From contig NC_083562.1 in NCBI RefSeq assembly GCF_019925205.1, positions 16,678,001 through 16,742,000 on the forward strand: a DNA stretch of 64,000 bases, in the 5' to 3' direction. This document shows positions 27,010-39,722 of this stretch, one piece after another. The position numbers and the translations under genes were made by a program. Every line of letters begins with the position of its first letter. The first letter of the stretch is position 1. The notes beneath the pieces are model-generated. The model saw nothing but the letters and a program-made list of their open reading frames with translations. It was not told the DNA's origin and did no database searches. This DNA is from Metopolophium dirhodum. Taxonomy: Eukaryota > Arthropoda > Insecta > Hemiptera > Aphididae.

Positions 27010-27560
27010 ATTGGACAGAAACATTTTCCTGAATCCGGACGTCCGGGGTGGGTTTTTTTATTTTTCATAATTTCTTTATTTTTTTTTTTATGCTATTCTT
27101 CAGTCTATTTTTTCGAACTCCTGTAGCTTCTCGTATCATTTGACTTTATGAATGCCGTGTGTTAATATTTAAATTAAATTCTAAAACGGAATTTTCAGGG
27201 AATTCCGGGATCATCCAATTACATTAGTTTGTACGTTGTTACCGGACTGCAGACAAAAGCTCAGTGGTTTTTCCCTTCATTTCTCTGAAACACCGTCATC
27301 AATCTTGTTCATCCCCGTTGTCGCGGACTTATGTGCACACAAAAACCACTCCGGGAGCCGTTTTCCGGATGTCCCGACAGAATTTAAGAAATGGGATTAT
27401 AATGTCATTATTTTCACGCCTTGACGGGCAACAATATTAAAACAAGTGTATGGAATTCTATAAACGTTTCTTTTCCATCTTTTCTCCTTTGCCCCGACTC
27501 GCGACTTCGTGCGTCGGTATATCCTCCCAATCTCAATGTCATGGGTTTAATTATACAACG
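27010..27560. other. GC-balanced patch in intron 2, unrecognised
   Basis: Base composition is noticeably less AT-rich than its flanks, with words such as 'ccggacgtccgg' and 'ccactccgggagccg'. Two short frames (27236-27424 and 27450-27644, plus strand) read across it but resemble no protein I know. It may be an old insertion or regulatory DNA. Confidence 0.3.
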
Positions 27561-27726
27561 GTGAACTTAATCAAGTTTTCTAACGTTGAGGATGATATGA
27601 ATAACCGTTTTTTATCAACTTACTTCAGCGGAATAAAATGGTAAAAAAAAATGTGTATACGTATATAATGTTGTACCTATGATATAATCTGTTTTAAACA
27701 TTTAAAAAAAAAAACTTGGGAAGTCA

Positions 27727-27850
27727 CTTTCTGAGCAAAGACAGTCTATCAGGATATTTTATCATATTACATTTATTTTACAATTAGTAATACGGTAGTT
27801 TGAACAAATTGTTGACAAAAACTGTTTTCACATTTTATGTACCTACCAAC
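27727..27850 (+). repeat. Dispersed repeat 'ttctgagcaaagacagt', copy 2
   Basis: Same head word as copy 1 (one base different), followed by similarly ordered A/T-rich blocks and a '(t/g)ttg(a)caaaaa' block. More diverged than the other two copies. Confidence 0.45.
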
Positions 27851-28145
27851 TACAATATATAAGAATTATAATTTTATTTCATATACTTTTAGTGGTAATT
27901 CAATTATAAGTTAATATCGAAGTTCCATAAAAAGGTGTGAATAGGCAGTTGGTGAAGTAAATAACTTAAAATCAATCTAAATATTTTGAAAATGTCATTG
28001 TGTAAAATAAATAATAATATACGACTACACAGTAATGAAAGTTTTAAGTTCTTCAAATAGTATTTTTAGAAATACAACAAAATAACTAAAACCGTTATAA
28101 GTATTATTTATAAATTAATAAATAAAAACTTAAATATATTTTTTA

Positions 28146-28212
28146 AAAAAACACACACGCACATATCATTGTAAAACAAATACATACATATCTCTACTCA
28201 AAACCTAAAATA
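28146..28212 (+). mobile_element. Foldback transposon family, right-end fragment
   Basis: Reads 'acacac...catatcattgtaaaa.caa.tacat' followed by 'ctactcaaaacctaaaat'. This is a degenerate version of the right terminus seen at 60691-60744. With the left end at 25285 it could bound a diverged or composite copy of about 2.9 kb. Confidence 0.45.
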
Positions 28213-28692
28213 TATAAGATGACCTTATACCTATGCTTAAACCACTTTGGTTGAGAATAGTTTTTAATATAATATTATTATTACACATTTTAAATCAAAT
28301 ATATTATAATCAAAACAAAATAAATAGGTATGTTAGCAATATCTATGTTAATAGTGTGAACTATTTATTTTAATAAATTTACTCCAAAATTTGTTTTTAC
28401 AATGGTTGAAACAATTTTTTTTAAACTATTTATACATTTTTATTGAGTTTCTTTTGTATGACAATTGGTTAATATAATTGAAAAACTAAAAGTTTCCAAA
28501 TTTAGGATATTACTATGTATGTATTTTTAAGGTGAATTTCTCAACATTTTTTTATTTCTTTTCTTGCGAAGTCTTTTTTCTTTGTAGGTACACATGATGG
28601 AAAATATGTTACTTTTTGATATGGATTTATTGTTTGGGATTTCGATTTATTTTTTATGAATTCCAACTGACATATGAATTGTCTTTTAGTAT

Positions 28693-28740
28693 AGGTATAT
28701 ATATATATATGTTATATATAAATATATATATATATATATG
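28693..28740. repeat. (TA)n microsatellite
   Basis: Interrupted TA dinucleotide run, with breaks at 'tgtt' and 'taaata'. Confidence 0.8.
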
Positions 28741-29071
28741 TGTACATTTCTTTTAAACTTGTTAGTCCACACACAGTGTATGAATTGAATAAGGAAATTT
28801 AATATATAGTTTCGATAAATAAAAAAATAAACCAAATGTTACCACATTCGAAGTTTATTCAAAAAGAATCTACTTGGTCACTCCTAATATTAAAATTATA
28901 TAAAATATAAGAGTTAGCAATAACTTAAAAAGCAAACTTGTATATAGATTTCTATAATAAATTATTATCACTTATACTTATTTAATACACAAATAAAAGA
29001 TATTGAAGCAGTACAAGTGTAAGTACAATAAGTACCTACATATAAATTATAATGAATAATGTTTATATTAC

Positions 29072-29176
29072 CTGTGGATCAAGTTTTAGACGAGAATGGT
29101 ATTTTTCATCAACGTAAATTGATCTTTTGTGTACGTGTTGATGTTCAAATAAATAAAATGCATTAAGGCTTCCAAT
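29072..29176 (-). CDS. Furin-like proprotein convertase, coding exon 2 (middle of prodomain)
   Basis: Internal exon of 35 codons, residues 75-109, phase 0 at both ends. The acceptor is ttgttacag|ATTGGA and the donor CCACAG|GTAATA. It reads IGSLNAFYLFEHQHVHKRSI, then a short stretch ending LKLDPQ. This continues exon 1 (...FLNRGQ|IGSL...) just as in known furin prodomains. HVHKRS at 89-93 aligns with the internal prodomain site of human furin (RGVTKR|S), whose cleavage finishes activation. His86 aligns with the human pH-sensing His69; the P6 Arg of the human site is Gln87 here. No stop interrupts the exon. It is not the long ORF in the neighbouring frame (29086-29286), which is a shadow. Certainty is high because both splice sites, the phase and the family pattern agree. 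Confidence 0.9.
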
Positions 29177-30954
29177 CTGTAACAAAATAGTTTATTGTGT
29201 TTCATAGAGTTTTTAAATAATATGTAGGACACTTTCTTTAGAGGACATTCCACCCACATGTGTATTACCGTCTTACTAACAAGCAAATTATTCGGTAAGA
29301 ATATTATACGGGTTCCAACACTGGTTTTGATTGATATTTAAATGTTAAATCAAGATATTATGAGTAACTTAATGTTAATGTTTACAAAAAATGTACTATT
29401 CTAAAATGTTCTTAATTTGATTTAATTAAAAAATTTCAAAAAACAACAAATGTATTATAATATTGTATTTTAATCGATGTGTGTATTGGAAAAAATTATA
29501 AGAGAATGCAAAAGTTAAAAAAAAATTGTACACTTAAAGATTTAAATGACTTATTGATTATGATATAAATAAATAGAAGGGTACACTAAAATATTTTTTT
29601 AAACAATTTAAGGACTTCAACTCCCAAATCTCCACTCAATTTAAGTACTGCTTTAAACTGTATAATAATAGATCAATGCACTCTAATATCAAAAATAACA
29701 GAGTTAAAAGGATTATTCTGAACTTAAAATTTACTGTTTTGAGAAAGTCTGAGACAACACAAGTGGGTATAACGGCTCCTTAAGTCTTAACATAAATATA
29801 CTTGTTAAAATGTAAATCATTGTTATAATACATGGAAGGTCTCGAGAACATATTATATAAGATGATCTTCTACAAAATAACTAAGGACATGTTTTGATTT
29901 GTATAGCTCAGAGGATATTTTAATTTAAATGAGTTTAAACAATGTTGGCAACTATTAACTTAAGTTGTTCAAGTCCTATATTCAATAACCGATAAAAATC
30001 TAACTATATTTATTTAAACATACTAAACATATTCATATAAAAGCGTGCTTAAGAAAACAAAAAATATTAATTCAAATACGTATAATTGGTTAGACTTGTT
30101 ATAATGTTATATTAATAACTAAGTGATCTGATCTGGTATTGTCCTTCCCGTGACAAATTAAAATACGTTCATGGAATTACCCCTGATATAACTGAATTAA
30201 AGTAGGTATGTTAACTCCACACATTTTTAACATAGATATTAAGGTTATTTTGACAAATATAAAATACAGGTCTAAAATATTATATAGTTATAATAACTGT
30301 TTTATTTCATGTAACTAATATTCACTATATAGTCTGTACAAGCGAAAAAAAATTCATTTTCGTGAACTAACAAATCATAGTGCGAAATTCACTTTAAAAT
30401 GCAAAATTTAAAAAAAATGTCATTAAGGTGCACATCCTCTTCTATTTAGGATTACTGATGTAACAAATTTCAGAACCATGAGTGTGATAGACTTGACTGT
30501 AGATCGCTTACAAACACACACGAAAACATTGCCTTTTATTAATAATATTGATGGATAAAACATATTATATAATTTGAATAGTAATCGATAATACTTTATT
30601 GCATTTAGAAAACATAGGTACCTAACTGAGTAAACGACATTTTACAAAAGCGTCATGACTTTTTTTTAATAATCGTTTTCTATAGGAGTATTATAGGTAC
30701 CGAAGGTTTGAGTGAATAAAGGTATTAAGTGATATTCTTCGAAAACTTCACGTCTTTATCCGTGCAACGAGGTAACAAGCATATTATAATATCGTTAATA
30801 AAATAATTCTGCTGTAATACAACAAACCAATGCGTGTAAATAGTTAGGTCCCAATATCTTTAGTAATTTACTAGGTATATTAGTTATTTAAACTATAACG
30901 TTTCCATCCACTCAATAATAACTAGATATTTTTAAAAAATGTAACTTTATCTTT

Positions 30955-31017
30955 AAAGGAAAAATGGGGAAAAGCTTGCTTTGTGAATCACCCGGCATAT
31001 CATTTTTGAACTGTTGA
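30955..31017 (+). repeat. Short dispersed repeat, copy B
   Basis: Matches the stretch at 6157-6222 in the same orientation over about 60 bases, with scattered differences. It lies just upstream of the foldback-family fragment starting near 31250. Confidence 0.4.
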
Positions 31018-31249
31018 GTAAATACTGACTTACCATATAGATATAACGGTACGGATAGGTTCAGGGTATATTGGTACAAATAGTCAATAGCTTAAAATTA
31101 ATCTAAATTGCAACAAACAAAACTAAAATCGTTTGATGATAAATAGTTATTTTATGCGTAAATATTCAATTTCGTCAACATTTAAACTTCAGACGCTACC
31201 AATAAATATTGTTAGAACTACGCTCAACTTCGCTTTTATAATATTATCG

Positions 31250-31922
31250 TAAAAAAGCTTACGAGAAACCTTGTATTACATTTTCAAACCTTAGGTATAA
31301 ATATTTTAAACTCGAGATTTTGGGGAATTTCATTAAAATTCTAACTTTAAACGCTAATAAAAAGATAGTAAACATGCATTCTTGATTTTTTAATTGGTTT
31401 ATTAGCAAGTTACAACTTATGAGGAATTTTTTATTAAATATCCAAGCTCTTTTACCAAAAATCAATAATTATATCATATTTACTTAAATCATAAAAACCT
31501 ATTAGGTAAATTAGACAATTTAAAATACTATAAAAAGTAACATATAAAAACAGAGCCAAAATATTTTATTTAAGTTATTTCATGTCTATTTTGTACAAAC
31601 TAATTATTATTCATTTTTGAGTTACACCAAAAAAACAACATCGATTTAGTCAAAAACTGGTTTTGCGTAAAAATTACTATTTTATTAAATTTTTTTTTTT
31701 TGTTTTTCTAATATTATAAAGTATTGAGAATATTTTACTCTTGGCACCTATCTCCTACGAAAAAAAAATATTATCCATATCCAAATTGCTACCAGAAACT
31801 ATATTCAAAGTTAAAATCCGTAACATTATTACGATCCCAAAAAGTGATAACATACACAGAAATGAAACTCACATCATTATATGCCTAATATAAATTAATT
31901 CGTCGCTCCACTCAGAACCTTA
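31250..31922 (+). mobile_element. Foldback transposon family, centre plus right half
   Basis: Follows the order of the full element at 59488-60741 from its middle: 'attacattttcaaa(c/t)cttag', '(g)aactttaaa(c/t)gct(t/a)at', 'gagttacaccaaaaa.c', 'ttttgcgtaaaaatt'. It ends in the terminus 'cgtcgctccactcagaacct'. The outer left arm is missing or unrecognisable. The minus-strand frame at 31259-31465 is a reading through this element. Confidence 0.6.
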
Positions 31923-33940
31923 ATTGATTATCAACATGAACCTACCAATAAACTACTCCTAAACTGATGAAGTGTTTTTCCGCTCTAAAAGTATTTTTAA
32001 AAACCAAACAACAAATATTTTAAAATAATTAACTTTCTCCCCAAGATTATAAAATTAATTATTTTAATATTTTCCTCCCGTTACAATATTCTCATTACTC
32101 AAAGTGCTAAATACATAAAATATTATAATATTAAAATTTTAACGAGTAAATATTCAAACTGCATTTCACAATGTATACAATATGATAGACATGTAAATTT
32201 TAATTTCGCTATATTGATCGTGAATATCGTCGATCATTGTCAAAAACCAAATCAGTGACAAACAAACTTTTTGCAATTTAGATTTTAACAATATACTTTT
32301 GGTACCAGAAACAAAATATATGACCAAAGTGTAAACTTTTTTCATTTTCGGATTTGGAACCGTAACGCATACATTACATACTTACATAAGGCTATTATAC
32401 ATTAGCTTATTATCAAATTCTCATATCCCATTGACTAGTTCAATGTATTTTGAGAAATTAATAGGTACCAAAAACCTAATTGGAATTTGAAGCCAAATAT
32501 TTATCTCACTTATATCGCCTTAGCGTGAACATATTATTACATTAGTTATAGTATATTATTTACTATACAAACAATAATTAAAAATAAATAAACATCGCAA
32601 AGTAATTGGAGTCTTGGTTTATATAGAATTACTGTATAGCATTTTTTTCTAAAACTAATATAAAACTAGTAAAGATCATAAAATGATCGTGTAAGTAACA
32701 ATTTTTTTTACATAACAATTATTTTCAAGAATAAATTGTTATTTTAATTTTGTTTGTCATAAAAAATAAACAAATTTAGTGAAAATTTGTTTTTGAAAAT
32801 GTTTTTTTTTCACAGTAAAATATTAAATGTCTAATCAATTAATGACCAAAGTAAAAGCACACAATATAGTTACCAGAATATGCCAACATGAACAATTATT
32901 TTCCTTGAAAGTTCAATAATATCATCTTAACATAAATAAAGCTTCAAAAATCAAACTCACTAAGCTCTATTAAATTAATATTCAGTTTTTTTTTCACAAT
33001 AATTTAAATTATTGTAAATACTCAAGTTAAATTCAACAAAATAAAATTGTTGTTTTATTAAATTTAAGATTTATAAGCCTCAGAGTATAAACCTGAACCA
33101 TGAGCATTAGGCATACTTTTTCTTAATATTTAATTGATTTATTTTTGTGATTTTAATTTTATAGTAAATACACACTTTTAATTTACAAATACAATTTAAA
33201 ATAAAACGTCTCAGTTAAATTTGATATTATTTATAGAAATATAGTTTTTAAAATATAATTAAAATAACATCGTTTTATTATTTTGAAATTCAAACAGTGG
33301 AGAACACAAAATATTTCAAAATTTACTTTTAATATCCACGTCAGTTGAATCCAATAAAAGTGTAATTTCATTACATCTCAGTCCAAAAGCATTGTCTTAT
33401 TGGTACCCAAGGGAGAAAAGAAAAATAATGATATAAAATAAAAACTACTTTGAAAATTTCACACGAATAAATATTAGTCTCCTTCTTACGAATATAATAC
33501 AATTTAATAACAATATTATTGTTAAGACGTAGAAAAAACCAAAAAAAATATTTATATTAATTTTTATGAAGAAGGACGTATATAAAATATGATTAAAGGA
33601 ATTCCTTGACACGAAGAGTCGAGAATATCCAGATTTTGGTGGACTTGCGCCTTACAATCGTTTTTTTGTATCTTGTGCAGTGGTTTATTTATACCTACAA
33701 AAATGATTAATAATCATTGATTATATTATTATATTTATTTTAATTTCATACAGTTTTAAAAATACCTATGTATAGAAGGTTAAGTTACCTTATCAATGAT
33801 TTATCCGATAAACCTTAGAACATTTATTTTCTTATAACAATACTACAAAACATAATAAATATTCAAATCATTGTTCTATTAATAATATATCTAAACGTTT
33901 TCATCACATTTCACAATAACTCATTTGTCGATAATTAAAC

Positions 33941-34238
33941 GGGGGGGAGGGGGGGGGGGGGGGGTGGAGTGGCCGAGCGGACATAGGAGTCGGTTGCGAC
34001 GCGCACCGACGCCGGTTCAAAACCTCGGCTGCGGGCGTTTTTTTCTTCGGGCAAGTCACGGTGTCCGGAAAGAAGTGCCGCCATCACCCACCCGGGCATG
34101 GCAGACACCTGCGGGTGCCCACTAACAAATCTGCTAAACTAACAAACACGCGTGTTTAAATCTACAGTACTCTCCCCCATAGTTAAAAAACCACCCAATG
34201 GCCTAAGTTGCCGCGGGTTAATTAATAAAAAAAAAAAT
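33941..34238 (+). mobile_element. tRNA-derived SINE, copy 2, preceded by a G run
   Basis: Same family as the copy at 3621-3900, in the opposite orientation. A box TGGCCGAGCGG is at 33970-33980 and B box GGTTCAAAACC at 34014-34024. The shared body includes the 'cacggtgtccgg' and 'cacccgggc(a/g)tggcaga' words, and it ends in an A run near 34227-34237. A G-rich run (33941-33964, one interrupting A) sits directly in front of the head, where copy 1 has only 'tgggggacgg'. The run could be an expanded simple repeat or an assembly artefact. The 66-codon frame across it is not a gene. Confidence 0.85.
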
Positions 34239-36048
34239 TAACGAAAAAAAATATAGTAATAATAGCTATTTAAGGTGCAGATTATTATTTGTTTATAACA
34301 TAAACTAGATACAATAGATTTCTATTTAAATCATACTTTTATGTAGGTAATATTAATTAAATGTATTATTTATTGTAATTTCACAATACAATATTTAGGG
34401 ATTACATATTTAATTAACAAACACAATATACATTGTATGTAGAGTTAGTAATAATATTTAATCATATACTTTGACGATCAATATTTTTAATGTATAGAAT
34501 ATACCGTTAAGTCAGCAGCTATAATACAAAATAAAGTTTTTTTTCAATTTAAATGTATGAAATGTACAGCCTACAACCGAAATCGAAAAACAAAATATAC
34601 GACTGAAAGTATAAACTTTTTTCATTTTAGTATTCGTCGTTATAAAATATACACAATACAACACAACCTTTAAATTCCTCTCACAATATATTTATATTTA
34701 TATTTATACATTGATACATAGGTACCAGATGATTCTCACTCAATCAATAATATCGTAATGAACAAAGTTTAATTGCAGATCAAACGATATTTTAATGGTC
34801 CATATTTCCACATTTTGTTTTATTTTGTTTATTATCAAATATAGGTATATAATAATAATAATAGTGTTTTTGCTATTAAAGCATATATTTAGCATTTATT
34901 GGTATGACATTTCAGTTTGTAATTTAATTTAAATGAATTAATAAAATTAAAAAACGTGTTTTTTAGTCAAGTACAATACGTGATTTAACAATCTTTATAA
35001 TACATTTTAATGTAATGAATACTTGATCTACGTTGCTAATACTCAGAAATTAATAGAAATAAAAATCATTAAAATACTTCTTTGTAGATTGCATCAATTT
35101 GTAAAATGAGTTGTGGAAATTGAATTGTTTATTTTCAATTTTATATATATTATCAAGAGTTAAATGTGAATTTTACGTAAAATATTAGAGGTAGTTAAAA
35201 TTTTAACAATGTAACATGCATAATATTATCTTTATAATAACTAATTCATTACCTATGTTTTTTTTTGTTTAAATAAATAAAATAATAATTTACAATCTGT
35301 AAAATTAAAAACGATAAGACATAAAAATGTGTGTTTAATTTTAAAACCCCGGATGACGTGATAGAGGAACCACTACTTCAGTACCCATATAAAACGTAAT
35401 ATGTATATTATTAAATTAGTACTTATATTATTATAATATATGTGTACCTATATAATTATATACATTTATTATACCTATACGTATATTATTTTTCATGCGG
35501 AGAACCCATTATTGATGTTATTGAAAATAGTATAAAATCAATTTTTATTTGTAGAAAAGGAATTGTGGATTTTATTCAATGATTGTTGTACCTAATAATT
35601 TTAAAAAATACATTAGGCAAATAAATAAAAAAAGTTATTTTTAATTTGATTTCAGTTTTTAAATCAATTTTCAATTACCAATTTTGTAAAACGATTTAAA
35701 TTGTGTTAAATACTATTTCACGGCACTGTATTTTCCCTGGTGTATTTATCCAATTGACAATGCATAAGTTTTAATTAAAATGGACTGAATACTGAAGTCA
35801 CGCTATTATTTACTCGGATAAAAAAAAATGTGTATCCGTTGATTATACAATTAAAGTAATAAAAACTTATACCTGATTTATGTTATAACGTACTAAGCAG
35901 ATCGATACATTTAGAAAGATTTATTTTTACCATGCCTTTCGAAAATTTTAATTAGGTATATTGTACATTTCTTCACCTTACGCTCCCTAATATACAAGTT
36001 CAGACAAAAGTCATTTTTTTTCTATTTTTGTTTTTGTTAAATTCAGTT

Positions 36049-36176
36049 TCGGACCTCTCATACTTTTGACGTATCGTATACCGACTGTCGACCTGAAGTA
36101 TCCTCAATTTAGTCGCTTCTTATGACAGGCACGAGGAGTTCGTAGGAACATTCTGATCCCGTCCTTTAGGGAAAGT
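36049..36176 (+). mobile_element. Possible retrotransposon 3'-tail fragment
   Basis: Contains 'agtcgcttcttatgacaggcacgaggag' then 'ttctgatcccgtcctttaggg'. This resembles the 'gtcgcctcttacgacaggca...' block that I recall from 3' regions of insect retroelements. The recognition is from memory and weak; no coding part is present. Confidence 0.3.
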
Positions 36177-36783
36177 TATATTGAAAGTTCAATACAATAC
36201 ATTTGCATAAATAATATAAACACATACATTTTATACATATATGCATATTAATATGTGCACATCCTTATTATTATGATTATGTGTTAAAATACGTATTGTT
36301 ATAGTAAAAAATAAAAATATGGATTTTCATAATCCTAACGATTTTACTAAGAGTCATTATGTTTTTGTCATAAATTGTAGTTTTTATTCAAAGAAATGAC
36401 CCTTGGAAGCGTGGCTATTGAGTGCTGTTACATTTGTTATAATAATATTTTACATTTTTAATGTGGATAACATTTTTTGTTTGTAAGTAAAATACATGAA
36501 TACAAATGGATTAAATAATAATAAACGGACAATAACTGATTTATTTATTATATAAATTCAATTTATTTTTCCAATCCTAATTTTTGAATGTTGAATATTG
36601 GAAGTTTAAGTCCTATAGAATTTCGAGTATAGTGTCTTAAAATATTATGTACCTAGGTATTATTATGATTTTGGTCTGACCACAACTTTTTTTCTGATCG
36701 ATTTCGTGTGGCCTATTTTGCGTTACAGTTTCCATGTCAACCAAACTGTAACAAACATTTAATTAATGTTAAAACGTTATAAT

Positions 36784-36957
36784 TTCAAGTTACTGTATCT
36801 AGGTTTCCCCTGGAAACCGATGAATATTATAATTACAATGTCATAGACCATAGTAACCAAAATAAAAATGAACTTACACAATTTGAATACATTTTTTTTT
36901 TTAAGTTACCCCTAGCAACCGATGATTAATATAATTCACTACATCACCATAGAAACC
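36784..36957 (+). repeat. Two-copy tandem repeat, period about 102 bases
   Basis: The block 'ttaccc-like cccctggaaaccgatga...ataatt.ac.a..tcatagaccatag.aacc' (36784-36857) is repeated as 'gttacccctagcaaccgatga...' at 36901-36957. A related 'gttgccctatagcaacc' word occurs at 39547, so this is probably part of a dispersed family. Confidence 0.5.
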
Positions 36958-38943
36958 TTACTCATAATTTCTTTAAATTTAAATTTTAAAAATACATTAT
37001 ATCATATGATAATATTATTACCTATTATATGATTCAATGTTTTTTTTTTCTGAGAAACATTGAAAATATTAAGTAGCACGCTAAATTTGTTTGTTCCCTC
37101 TTCGCAGTTAAAATAAATAATATGTGTTTGAAAGAAATTATGACACTGCATATCATACGGAAGGTTTCTCGCAAGACAGGTTGATCTTAGGCTGTTGATA
37201 ATTGTTTCCTGAAATTTCTTCTGTGTGCCTGATTGTTAGATCAGTGAAAAATAGTAGATTTTATTTAATTTAATTTGGTTTTTGTTTTGACAAAGAATTT
37301 GTCAGGATTGTAAGGTACCTTTTTAGTCTTATCGTTTTTTTTTGTATATTGTGAAACACTTTTGAGCGGAACGTTGTCTGTGGTGGTTGAGGATGCTATA
37401 TTATTAGCATGTACGTCGATTGTCGGTGTTTTCATTAGTGATGAATTTATTAATGTTACATTCAAGTTTATACTCTAAAATAGTGTCTATACTGATGAGC
37501 ATAGTGAAAACAAGTGACTGATAAACCATCAAATTGTTGCTATTGATTTAAATAATATAGATGTATTTATAATATCATGGTCTCAATTAAATATATTAGA
37601 AATATTTCAAAAGTCCTTAAAAATAAAAACCATACTGCAACTGTAGGTACGTAATCAATTGTTACATTATACATAATACCATTGAATATATATCAATATT
37701 CTATATAAATAAAAATAAAAACTATTAAGTATTACTACGAATACTTTAAAACGACGAAGAGTCATTATATAATTATAGGCACCAAAATAGCCAAAATAGT
37801 AATAAGTAGAAAAACTATTATCATATTATTCAACTTCATAGATTATTAAATTTGCAATTAGCTACGTTAAAGGTTTACGCAGTTATATTATCCCGTTAAA
37901 CCTTTAAAATAAATAATATTTAGAACGCAATCGATTTAAAGAAGATATCCTGTAAAACTAATCTTAAGGGGAAATCGCATTAAATGAATTAGGCATTGGT
38001 CGGAGAAGAGGGCTTTTTGGGATAAAAGGAAAAGCATTCAGCACATTTCAGTTCAAGTCAAAATGAACATTCGAGTTTTTCTAAGAAAATCTCATTCCTC
38101 CCAATTATCGTTACCTATAAGAGAAATCCATAGAAGATTTTTTAATTCGATTGATCCAGTATCGTAAGAAACGTTAGAAGAAAATTGTTTCCTTACGTTT
38201 ATATGGTGTAACATTAATTCCAGAATACTGTGTTCATACAATTTAAATTAAAAATATATTTTGCAAAATTTTCAGTTTATTTCAGTATTTAGTCCATAAC
38301 TTCAAAATTAAAATATTTCAAATAGTTTTCTTTGGAAAATTATGGATTAAAAGAAGAAAAACAGCTTAAAACTTGTTTTCAATTTCTACGAACGAAATCG
38401 GTTGCAAACATATTTAAGCGATGAGCAAATAATATAAGGTATGTGGTTTGATGGTTCTTCGAATAGCTTAACCACGTTATATTACACTTCAAAAGAATAA
38501 AGTTAATAAAGTTTTAAACAAATGCTTCGCACTAGTAAAATGTTGGTTTCTTGTCTATTTTATAGTTAAAACAGAAAGTAAAAAGCACGAAGTTGTTTAA
38601 CTAAAAATAATGTTGGTTCTTAAACAAAATGTAATAAAATACCGATATTATTATTACGAAATTCCTCTTTGGTAAATTGTATACAAATAACAATAAAGAG
38701 ACGTAATCAGTAATCATATTATAATTTTTTTCATCACTGACTGTGAACTGTAAAAAGAACAAATGTCAAATATATTATGTAGATATCTTGTTTCAGTTAT
38801 TACAGTCTATAAAGTCTTAATTATTGTAATATAATTTAATAAATATTTTGAATAAATATTCTACAAACATTTTTATTTATGACTCTATCATAAAAATGTA
38901 AATGTAAATTATTTTTGATTGTCTTAATATACAATGATATAAT

Positions 38944-38996
38944 GACATCTGAAAAAAAAATAATACATACAACTTACCATTGTATAGATATGCAGA
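38944..38996 (+). repeat. Dispersed repeat ending 'acttaccattgtatagatatgca', copy 1
   Basis: Reads 'gacatctgaaaa..aaataatacatac', then the shared 'acttaccattgtatagatatgca'. The same arrangement occurs at 41168-41226. Confidence 0.45.
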
Positions 38997-39068
38997 TTAC
39001 ACATAGTAATTATTGAGTTATAATAGTTGTTACTGAGAAACTATACAATAACCCACAAAAATAAGGCA

Positions 39069-39126
39069 CAAAAAGAAACAGACACATCATTGTTAAAATT
39101 AATACATTCATCGATACGCTAAAATT
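39069..39126 (+). mobile_element. Foldback transposon family, solitary right end
   Basis: 'agacacatcattgttaaaattaatacattcatcg' matches the right terminus of the element at 59488-60741, followed by a shortened end (cgatacgctaaaatt). Truncated. Confidence 0.45.
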
Positions 39127-39534
39127 AAAAACTAAAATAAATTGGAAATATAAAATGTCAAAAAATAATTTAAAAAAAATAAAAATTGTATCATGTATTG
39201 AAAATGCTTATGTAAATATTTGGTGAAAAAAATATCAATTATCTATGATATTAGTTATTGAAATAAAAAAATAAGAACATTTTTGTAAAAAAGTAAAATT
39301 GTACTCAATTTCATCAAAATTTAAATTTTTGACTCTTATAAAAAAAAAATGTGAAATATTACACTCAATTTTTTTATTTAATTAAAACGACTTATAGAGA
39401 AATATTGTACTGAATTTTGAAGTATACACAAAATTGTATTCAATCATAAATACTTTTTTATTATCTGAAAGCAATAGCAACTCTATATATTATTATAAAC
39501 AAAAAAATATTCGATTTTCGTGAGTTAAAACAAA

Positions 39535-39722
39535 ATTCATGTGTAAGTTGCCCTATAGCAACCTATGTAGGTTGAAAAACAAAGCTACAAACCCTCACCG
39601 GGTCTCAAGGATTCTATTGATAAATGAAAACAGTCAAGTTAATTTTGAGTCTATAAAAAACAAAGGAATAAAGAAATAAATATAGAAAGAAAGAAAGACA
39701 GAAAGAAACATTAATTTGTATA
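39535..39722 (+). repeat. Transposon-like segment with GAAA microsatellite
   Basis: A GC-balanced stretch with 'gttgccctatagcaacc' and 'accctcaccgggtctcaaggattct', passing into a short (GAAA)n run at about 39685-39711. The family is not recognised and the ends are undefined. Confidence 0.35.

Larger units (their letters stand above)
1786..29071 (-). other. Furin-like gene, intron 2 (about 27.3 kb)
   Basis: Bounded by the exon 2 donor (GTAATA) and the exon 3 acceptor (TTTCAG). It is AT-rich noncoding DNA with listed islands: a retrotransposon relic near 2.5 kb, a SINE near 3.7 kb, inverted repeats at 5.5-6.1, 18.8-19.05 and 19.3-19.6 kb, and CpG-richer patches at 9.1, 23.3-23.5 and 27.0-27.6 kb. 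The stretches 6.2-9.0, 9.6-18.2 and 19.6-23.2 kb show nothing beyond A/T-rich simple sequence and a 10-C run at about 12151. Confidence 0.8.

Noticed and set aside
29086..29286. 66-codon minus frame overlapping exon 2
   Set aside because: Wrong frame. The true exon is in another frame and is bounded by splice sites.
33970..34024. Possible tRNA gene (A and B boxes)
   Set aside because: The head cannot form a proper acceptor stem and is joined to a SINE body and A tail shared with the other copy.
37265..37465. 66-codon minus frame rich in Thr, Lys and Asn
   Set aside because: It could be a transposon ORF fragment, but no motif was recognised and no repeat copy was found.
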